Shown one piece after another: positions 56,914-64,000 of a stretch of 64,000 nt of DNA; positions within the stretch are counted from its first letter, which is position 1; each line of letters starts with the position of its first letter. The stretch is from positions 312,001-376,000 of the forward strand of contig JAJEKV010000040.1 in assembly GCA_021234155.1 (NCBI GenBank), read 5' to 3'. This DNA is from Isoetes taiwanensis (Eukaryota; Streptophyta; Lycopodiopsida; Isoetales; Isoetaceae). A program made the translations under genes and the position numbers. The notes beneath the pieces were generated by a model. The model worked only from the letters and a program-made list of their open reading frames with translations, searched no databases and was not told where the DNA came from.

Positions 56914-57353
56914 GCATGCAATTTTAAATTAACTTTCATTGTAATCTGTGCGCTAAGAATTTCAATATATTTTGATGAAGATTTTTCAACTGAAAGCTTT
57001 GTCTCTTTAACAATGCTTAATTAGAACAATTCTTTCTTGATTTATGATTTCACACTCTTTCTCTTTTCTATGTTTGATTTTCTTAGTACTTATATTAAGC
57101 TTGCAAAAAGACAAACTATATTTCCTTCTATTTTCAACAACAAATACTTAATGAGTTTTCAAATTTAATGTCTCCCTCCTCAAAACAAGCTTTTTTTTTT
57201 TTGCCCTCTTTTAAAAATGAAAAGGCTTCAAAAATGTTGCTTTTTTGGGGGTATTTTGAATGCTATTTGCTCAACCATCTATTTTGCTCCCTATTTTGTC
57301 CGTTTTTTTCAAGTTTTCAATTTTTATAAAGGAATCTTTCAAACGCACTTCTT
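56914..57353. other. Right arm of the transposon, AT-rich, no gene
   Basis: Long T and A runs, no conserved frame. Some text near 57,290-57,350 mirrors the left arm (AAAGGAATCTTTCAAACGCA). Confidence 0.6.
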
Positions 57354-57383
57354 AAATAAGTGCGTTTCATTTTAAACCTTGTT
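57354..57383 (-). repeat. Right terminal inverted repeat of the giant transposon
   Basis: This is the inverse complement of 26,534-26,563. The adjoining inner sequence (57,329-57,353) carries CAAACGCACTT again, so the right end can fold on itself (AACGCACTTCTTAAATAAGTGCGTT). Confidence 0.75.
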
Positions 57384-57390
57384 GGAGGAG

Positions 57391-58561
57391 GAACCACCCG
57401 ACTCACCACCAAGTCATGGGGACCCCTGGAGTTACAGGAAGTTTGTCCGGAGTAGGTATTCAGAGTAGCTTCATAGGTAGATCATCTGGAGCCTATGATT
57501 TCAGATGAGCTAGTATCTTATCTTGCTAGTAGAGCTTTCCTAGAACCCCCAGTCTAGGCTTCAAACCCTAAGCAAGGGATCCTAACAAGTAGGTAGATTC
57601 ATGTGTATAGATTAGATGTTATCTTCATCATTTATCATGTTCATGATTGAGATACGATGTTGGTTGATCTATGTCTGCACCTCTTATGTATTGGGAAGGG
57701 GGGTAGAGACCTAGTAGCCATTATCTAGTGGATGCTCCTAATTTAGACCCCTTAGTTCATATTAGATGCGGCCTGTGCATAGGAACCCGCCTGGCTACGA
57801 GGGCTATGGAGTGACTTAGCACCATACAACAGGGCTAGTGGCAAAGTGGAGGGGGAGGTCCCCGCTGAGCTGGGCTATGGGGAGCCATGGCAGGCAGGGT
57901 GGTCGGGCCAACTCGCGGTGGTAGGGCATGGGTCCGACACCTCCCTGGGGCAATGGTGTGCCTCCCGCCTCTTAAGAGCTGGGGGGTTGGCCTTGGCTCT
58001 TGTTTTGGGGGTTCTGCCTTGCACGGATGGGTGGTGTCGCCACGATTCTCTAGCCGCCCATGGAACCACTAGACCCGGGGAAGGGGAGATGCAACCCATC
58101 CTACCTCATCAGACCAGGGAGATGCAACCCGGGGTAGTCCCAATGGGTGATACCATAGGATTACGTTTCCGGTAGGTTATAGTCATGCCAGAGCCCGACT
58201 TAGCCCATCTGCAAAGTATGCACATGAGGGGTGGAGTGGTCAACCCTAGCCATTGTGTATAGGCAGGCCCGCCATTGTTATATCTTGGTCTGCTCTATCT
58301 TGTGGCCTCGCCGCCAGTCTACTTCCCTTACAAGTTTGAGCTTGGGTAGGAGCTCTCATGTTTATGGCATATTGATATCTTTGTTGTATCTATGGATGTA
58401 CGGACGTGCTACCCTTCGTGGTAGTTAGATGTATTGTTGTTGTTAGTGCTGACATTGCGTTATGCTTCCGCTGTTATAGGAGCCCATAGGGGAAGGGCTG
58501 GATGGGGGATTTCCTGCGAGATGTACGACCGGGGGTCGTATATTTGGTAGGGAACATTATA
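57391..58561 (+). mobile_element. LTR, copy 3, right part
   Basis: It continues the LTR interrupted at 26,533. It shares the GTATTGGGAAGGGGGGTAGA and GATGCTCCTAATTTAGACC blocks with copies 1 and 2. Its end is shared with the LTR ending at 1877 (GGGGGATTTCCTGCGAGATG, GTCGTATATTTGGTAGGGAA). The terminal bases read ACATTATA where GTCACA is expected, and the following ATAGCATT resembles a mutated primer-binding site. Open frames here (57,846-58,175) are GC-rich shadows without family support. Confidence 0.75.
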
Positions 58562-59444
58562 ATAGCATTCCTTGCAAACTGCACATTGAAGTGGAATCAT
58601 TTTGGTCTTCAAATGAATCGAATTGAATTGGATTGAATTGGTTTTTAATGTCCTCAGAGATCACTGTTTGCATGTTTATAACCTCAGAATAGATACATTA
58701 TACTCCCTACATAATATAAACACTTGTACAAAGATACTTGAATTTTATTTTATTTTCCTAATTTCTTATTTTCCTAAATTTCATATTCTAGTTTGCATCA
58801 GTGCATGCATATTAGGAAGGCTATATGCCACATTTCGCCCTTTTAAATTTGCGTCAAATGTGCCCAACTTCCATCACCATTTTTTTTTGCAAGATGTTTT
58901 TGAACACAATAACTTATGGTGTGAGTGTTAGAACCAAGCCGGCTCAGCTCGTCAAGGGCTTTGAAATGAGAAGGCGATTGCAAAAACTAAGGAGTATTGA
59001 ACCACCTCAAATCTTGAGGAACCTTGAGGGTATCGAAGGAAGTTTTAGAGATCTTCAAAAATCTCAAGGGAATTTTATTGGTATCAAAGGGAATTTTGGG
59101 GTATCGAATGGAATTATGAAATTTAAATTTATCTTGGTAGAACCTTGAGGGAACTAAGTTAAAGGGATTTTTGAGGGCACCTTTGAGGGTTTCTGAAGGA
59201 ATCTTAGGGAATATAAGGGGAATCTAGGGGAATCTCAAAGAATCCAAGGGAATCATTGAGCATCTAAGAAGTAGGCTAGAAAGGCGAGCAAGCCTTTACC
59301 CATTTTTTCTTCAACGCCGGAGCTAAATCTGTATAAGATATGTTATAAAGATAAGATTGTTAAGATAGTTTATGGTTTAATAACTGATGTTAGGGACTGC
59401 CACAATAAAAATTAAAAACAGACTTCTTTTATGAGGAGCTCTTC
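58562..59444. other. No supported gene; upstream region of the GT61 gene
   Basis: The open frames at 58,623-58,931 and 58,825-59,148 overlap each other and have no family resemblance. 58,990-59,270 has reiterated GGGAATCT/AAGGGAATC text. The promoter of the GT61 gene should lie here; no unambiguous TATA box was chosen. Confidence 0.5.
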
Positions 59445-61865
59445 ATGTCGATGAGTCTTTGGATCCATGATCAATATCTGGCAATGAGAATAAGGAGGGC
59501 GACAGCATTTCGTCGCTTCAAAAAATCGCCCCTACCTGTTCTCCTCTTTCTCTGCATAATTTGTCCATTTTTGTTCCTTAATCTAGTAGCTCAACCTCGT
59601 TCTTTGCCTTCTGGATTTACTTCTTTTCATATTGAGCCCTCTTGCAACCATAGCGGAAATTCACCTTTTTCTCTACACCAAGATGCCGTATGCTTAGGAG
59701 CTGCATGTGGAGGTGATTGCTTTCTTCGGGTCAATTCGGGCATCTGCTTTTCTTCCTCTCAGGTATATGTTTATTTTTGGTATTTGGGTCCTAACAATGT
59801 GCACATTTATTATCAAACTGCATCAGTCAATAGTTAACTTATTTTTCCTTTAGCATTTTTATTTCCATCTTGCACCTTCTGCCTAGTCTTTCATAGCAAC
59901 GTACATTCCTGATCTAAACTGTATTTCCTAGGTGACAATATGTGATCCAGACTACAAGGATTCCACGCAATCATCAGGGGGGTCTAAAATTCCTAGCATA
60001 ATGAGATTCTACGGGGAAAGATTGACACTTCCAGTTGTGCATGGAAGATGTGAGAGGAGTAAAGAATGGATGAAGGGGCTGTCTTTGGTTGCAGACCAGC
60101 GTTTTCTTCCTTACATGAAGCCAAATCCTCACCATGAAGCTGAGAAACTTATTCCTGCCACATTGCTCATGAAGCATCATGGTCTTAATAATGTTTCACT
60201 GTTTTGGTTCTCTTCTAAAGACGATGTTTCAGACTGGGGTAGAGGCTTTATAGAAGCCATGCACATAGAGAAAAGACTGCAATATGTCAATCTTCCAGCA
60301 CATGGGCAGAGTGGAATGTGTTTTGAGGATGCAATTCTCTTGTCACCACCCACAAGTGTACGATACATTCCTGATTCGCATTCTAATGACTGGTTGAGGA
60401 CGCAAGTGCTCCAACATTGTATGATACCAAATGTGAGTTATTTTGCAATTATTCTGAAGGATGCCTTCGTCTACTTAAGAATATGCCCATGAGCTGCCTC
60501 GTAAGGAATAGGTGTCACAGTATGGTAGGATTTGATGATAATCAGACTTGAAATCCAACTTAGTGAAAATGCTTTGGGCTGGTCCAACAAAGTACTTATT
60601 CATGGAATTGGGTGCTTGTTCCTGCTTGCTTAAAGCCTAGGAAACTTTCTAAGTTTAAGTGGCTCACGTAATGCAGCTTTGTATTTACATATCTCCTGGA
60701 TGCGTGCTCAATAGATGCTTTGGGTAGGCACTTTCTTTGTGAAGACTTTGTATACAGATTGTTAGAAGATGTCCGCCTCAAAGAGATCATTGGTCTTATT
60801 TAGGCAGAGTGGTATGTTGCTTATTGCAAATTTGTAGGTCTTCTAGATGCCAACAAATGGAAGTTTTTTAAGAGTTGCTGTTTACGCTAAGTTCATTTTC
60901 TCAGAGAAGTGCTAGTTGGCCAGTTAAAGATGCAGTTATTCTCGATCGCACAGGATCACGTCACTTGTCAAACATAAAAGAGGTGCTGGCCTTGTGGTAT
61001 GTGTGTAAATATAGTATTCTATGGTCTAATAGTTATGCCATTGCTTGCAGATACAAGAGTCAATATCAGATGTGCTGAAAATTCGGGTAGGTTACCATGT
61101 AAGTGGTATCGGATCATTTTGCGATCAAGTAAGCTCATTTTTTACTTAATTGCTTTTGGTCTTGCTTGTTTGTTCCTGTACGTTAAGTACATAAAGTGAA
61201 AAGGAAACAGGAAAAGTTTTTTTAGGATGATTGGATTTGTGGGGAGCTGCAGTTGCCTTTATTCTTGAACTGCTACCACGCACCCTGCCTCTTCTTTGTC
61301 AAACAGAATGTGAAATTGACACCTCCACTTTTGTGTGGATTGTTTAATAGCTGTTTGGAAGTGGCTGCAAGATTTGTGATATAACATCTAGAGCTATTGC
61401 TTGAATATCAGGGAAAATAGGATAGGTTACATTTTAGCCTATGCAGGTTCGTATGGTTGCTGGCCGAGACTTCCTTTTAGTTCCTCACGGTTCTCAAAAT
61501 GTAAATCTTATTTTTGCCCGCCATGGCGCAACTGTCATAGAGGTAATCATTTTACGAATTAATTAGGAACTTATTGAAATTACATCCACAATCAACTGAT
61601 GTATGGTTTTCCCGTGAATGTAAAGGTGTTTCCTTATTTGTTCTTCAATACTGCTCTACGAAACTACACACATGCTGCAGGAGTGCATATTTTCCCCCTC
61701 CTTGGGACTCTACCCAAGCATAATATCGTCATGTGGGCTTTCTCATTCCTCGGATGGAATGCATGCTATGAAACAGTTCGATGGTGCAAGAATTATTCTC
61801 GTCGTCAACCAATAAACATAGATCCTTTGGAGTTGAAAAGTCTTCTCGTATCTGCGGGTTTCTGA
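59445..61865 (+). CDS. Glycosyltransferase family 61 (DUF563) protein, six exons
   Basis: Exons inferred at 59,445-59,762, 59,932-60,432, 60,905-60,982, 61,051-61,128, 61,447-61,542 and 61,626-61,865. All introns are GT..AG, every junction is phase 0, and the joined protein has 436 residues. Residues ~30-49 form one membrane anchor after a basic stretch (RFKKSPLP), the topology of a type II Golgi enzyme. The middle carries AEKLIPATLLMKHHG, VSLFWFSS and MCFEDAILLS. The C-terminal part has VILDRTGSRHL, DQVRMVAGRDFLLVPHGSQN and VNLIFARHGATVIEVFPYLF, which match the GT61 signature; the usual HGA..TN reads HGSQNVN. Plant GT61 enzymes add xylose, arabinose or N-acetylglucosamine to glycoproteins or cell-wall polymers; the substrate cannot be told here. 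The donor of exon 3 (GTGCTG) is weak. The ATG at 59,484 is an alternative start that keeps the anchor. Confidence 0.88.
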
Positions 61866-62103
61866 AATGGCTGAACTTCTAGACTTTTCATGTTAAACAT
61901 GTGTATGTGGAGCCTGATGTAGGCCAATGCATCCGTGTGCCCTTAGTGCATTTTATTTTAATCATTAATGGGAGCCAGCTGCCTTCAACGTTTATTATAT
62001 CTTACTAGCTGTGTTTTCTATTATATGTGATACATATTACACTCAAAATATCTGTCTTTTTGCCATGGGTCTAGGTGGAAGTCGAATTGGACTGAGAGAT
62101 ATG
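61866..62103. other. Convergent intergenic region
   Basis: 238 bp between two tail-to-tail genes. It is AT-rich and must hold both polyadenylation regions. Confidence 0.7.
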
Positions 62104-63758
62104 TTATTCAAACAATAGCTGCTTATCTTCTCTGTCTATTGTGGCATTTTGAAATGCATCTATGAATTGATACTCATCTGCTAAGGCAGCATCTAGAGTT
62201 GTATTTGTGCTAATGAAGCCATCCTCAGTTAGTGCAAGTTCAGAACTGGTAGCAACATGCCTGCTTTTATCAACTAATTCCATAAACTGCCTCTGGTCTG
62301 AACCTTTTGGAATAATTACACAATGCCTTAATCCTTCGCAAGAGACCATTTCTGCAATTCTTTTGCTTCCTGCTTGACTTGTTTCGGGGTTGAAGTCAAG
62401 GGACAAATCTTTTTCTTTGTCAGGTTGGTTATCTGGAGCCAAATAATTCAGTTTTTCATCGGTTAGTTGTTCCTCTAAAGCAATATCTTGTGTAGTACCA
62501 ACTGTGCATTGCTTCTGATCCCTTGGTATTTCCATAGATTGCTGCGAGATGGAAGTTAAAGAGGTAGGCATTGAAGGAAGACTATTTTCCACACCAATGG
62601 CTGGCAAGATGGCCAAACACAACTTCCCCTCATAAGGTATAATAGCAAGATTCTGTGCAATTAGAGTGACTGGTAGCAATGACTTGTGCTCTGCAATAGT
62701 TGCATTTGATGCATGCCGATGGGTATTCAGGTCATCTGCGATAGTATTTTGACAATTATGTGTGTCCAGCAATGTTTCACTTGCATCGTCATTCTCTAAA
62801 GTTTCTAGGTCGACAGGGCCGGGAGCAAGTGCCAGATCCACTTCCTTATCTGCATCAATTGCGGCTACAGAAATGTCCAGCTTAGAAGGGATAGAAGCAC
62901 CATATCTATGTTCATTTTGGTTTGCACCCGGTGTGAATGAGACCTGGACCGGATATTTTCTCCCATCTGGATCGCTGAAGACTGTCTTCGTTACCAGTGA
63001 GGAGAGAGACAAACAATATCGGGCATCTGCAGACTCAGACTGCCAGCGTGATCTGGATGACCCCACATCTTCCACAAAATCAGAATACAGGTATAGCAGA
63101 AGAACTTGTAGATGTGTACAAACCCTGTTTAAGTTGTTTTTGCGAGTTCCAGAATATAGGAAGTGAAATATCCACCATTCTATAGCCATGCAACACCTAA
63201 AACATGATCATCAATATCGGGTTAAAATGTCAAGCTTCATGATGACTGAAGAAAGGATATCTTCATACCTACTGCAAGTTCGATCAGACATGGTGCTATG
63301 GATAATGGCATAAGCAATAAGAAGAGCATAAAAGATCTGCTTAAAATTGTTGTGGTCACTTGATAACGTCTTCCCAATTTCTTGAAGTTGATCACTTATA
63401 GCATTAGCTCGTTTCCTAATCTCTTCCCATAATAATTCATTATAGGTGTCTTCTTCTAACCTAGCTTGCTGCCAGATTGCTATAGATAACATGATTGAGA
63501 GAGCCAACCAAGAAATATCTTCACATTTTGCACGAATCTCTTCAGACAAGGTAATGGCGAACTTTGAAACATAGGCATTGCCCAATCCTTGCAGATTCTA
63601 CATTAGAAAATAAAATGTGTGAAATTTTCGTTTCTGAATCTATGCGGGAGAAATAGAAGAACCTGATATAGGGAATCTAGCTGAGAAGAGTAGCTGTGAA
63701 TGACGGCTTCAAAATTTGTGAAGGCATCACTAGGAACGCCTTGTGGCTCTTCATCCAT
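62104..63758 (-). CDS. Unrecognised plant gene, at least three exons, 5' end uncertain
   Basis: On the minus strand, exons at 63,663-63,760, 63,269-63,597 and 62,104-63,196 join in phase with GT..AG introns. They give 505 residues from the ATG at 63,758 (MDEEPQGVPSDAFTNFEAVI). The N-terminal third is helical and charged (ARLEEDTYNELLWEEIRKRA) with a hydrophobic stretch (YALLIAYAIIHS). Then come CMAIEWWIFHFLYSG and LQVLLLYLYSDFVEDVG. The C-terminal two thirds are acidic, Ser/Thr-rich and probably disordered, ending DREDKQLLFE. The exon begins TC ATG after an acceptor-like GTTTAG, so an upstream exon beyond or near the window edge is possible. I do not recognise the family. The intact frames and clean splicing mark it as a real host gene. 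Confidence 0.75.
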
Positions 63759-63760
63759 GA

Positions 63761-64000
63761 CTAAACCAAAAACGTGGTGCGACACTTTAAAAATGCATGC
63801 CCTTATGCACATCAGGCCTCACAAACTCCTTCCGAAAGCAAAAGATATGCTTGGTTTCGGAACTCATACCTTGAATGAACCGTCTGCTATTGTAAAGATT
63901 GTTTGGCAACTCCTGCGTCAATCCACGCCCCACATTTTTGCAAGTCGACGTCAGGTTATTTTTGGAAAAGGATGTGCAAAATTAAAGGCAACGTGGTAAA
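63761..64000 (-). other. Intron or 5' region of the unrecognised minus-strand gene
   Basis: No clear coding exon on the minus strand. The plus-strand open frame at 63,700-63,999 overlaps the exon of the minus gene and has no family support. Confidence 0.4.

Larger units (their letters stand above)
26534..57383. mobile_element. Giant TIR transposon, 30,850 bp, inserted in an LTR
   Basis: The two ends are inverted copies, 29 of 30 identical, beginning AACAARGTTTAAAATGAAAC. They are bordered by GAAGGAG (left, 26,527) and GGAGGAG (right, 57,384), a likely 7-bp target duplication with one mismatch. Outside both ends lie the two parts of one LTR. Inside lie a DUF7869-like transposase-type gene (minus), a divergent ParB-like/DNA-methyltransferase gene (plus), palindrome arrays, a nested LINE, MITEs and duplicated blocks. 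All genes are decayed, so the copy is old. Alternative: two unrelated copies of a small TIR element near the two LTR pieces. The LTR continuity and target duplication argue against that but are not proof. Confidence 0.65.

Noticed and set aside
26534-57383. Maverick/Polinton or Helitron as class of the giant element
   Set aside because: No DNA polymerase B, capsid, retroviral-type integrase, Rep/helicase or Helitron ends were seen inside.
57846-58175. 109-codon open frame
   Set aside because: Lies in the GC-rich part of an LTR and overlaps other frames; no family resemblance.
62762-63166. 134-codon plus-strand open frame
   Set aside because: Antisense to the large exon of the minus-strand host gene, which has consistent splicing.

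Overview
The window looks like a large, repeat-rich land-plant genome. Only the last ~4.5 kb carries intact-looking host genes, and everything to the left is layered mobile DNA. The plant assignment rests on a family-61 glycosyltransferase with GT-AG introns, a PLS-type pentatricopeptide relic, a Ty3 retrotransposon with an initiator-Met-tRNA primer site, and in-frame TAG codons where CAG is expected (the mark of CHG-methylation decay). A transposase-like family that I associate with ferns and lycophytes makes one of those lineages a guess, no more.

Layout. 1-9.7 kb: the end of an LTR (to 1877) and a primer-binding site (1879), followed by a decayed reading frame that starts with a histone H3-like tail and ends in a clear histone H3 fold (2426-3512). 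Then come three tandem hairpin repeats, a second decayed frame (4.3-5.8 kb), a PPR relic and a tRNA-derived relic. 9.8-14.3 kb: a broken Ty3/gypsy gag-pol. 15.2-26.5 kb: a family of related LTRs whose U3 carries an array of GTGCAC palindromes, around a long non-autonomous internal region.

26.5-57.4 kb: what I read as one giant DNA transposon of 30,850 bp. It has 30-bp terminal inverted repeats (29/30 identical in inverse orientation) and a 7-bp target duplication (6/7), and it is inserted inside an LTR whose two halves lie at 26,159-26,533 and 57,391-58,561. Its core is a divergent gene pair. On the minus strand is a decayed DUF7869-like DDE transposase-type gene (41.4-44.45 kb). On the plus strand is an intron-rich decayed gene (44,873 to ~56.9 kb) with a ParB/sulfiredoxin-like segment followed by an N6-adenine/N4-cytosine-type DNA methyltransferase. 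Between the two genes, and in the introns of the methyltransferase gene only, lie 26 copies of a 16-bp perfect palindrome, GGTATAAATTTATACC. They are grouped in arrays with a period close to 30 bp and unique spacers. An ~8-kb LINE (minus strand) is nested in intron 1; exon 1 and exon 2 still join in phase across it. The left arm of the transposon (26.6-41 kb) holds no recognisable cargo gene, only duplicated blocks, MITEs, tRNA-derived relics and satellites.

59.4-64 kb: two convergent host genes, a six-exon GT61 glycosyltransferase (436 aa) and an unrecognised gene of at least 505 aa. The novelty candidates are (i) the giant transposon carrying a transposase, a ParB-methyltransferase and short regularly spaced palindromes, and (ii) the H3-tailed, H3-folded protein placed right behind a retrotransposon primer-binding site.
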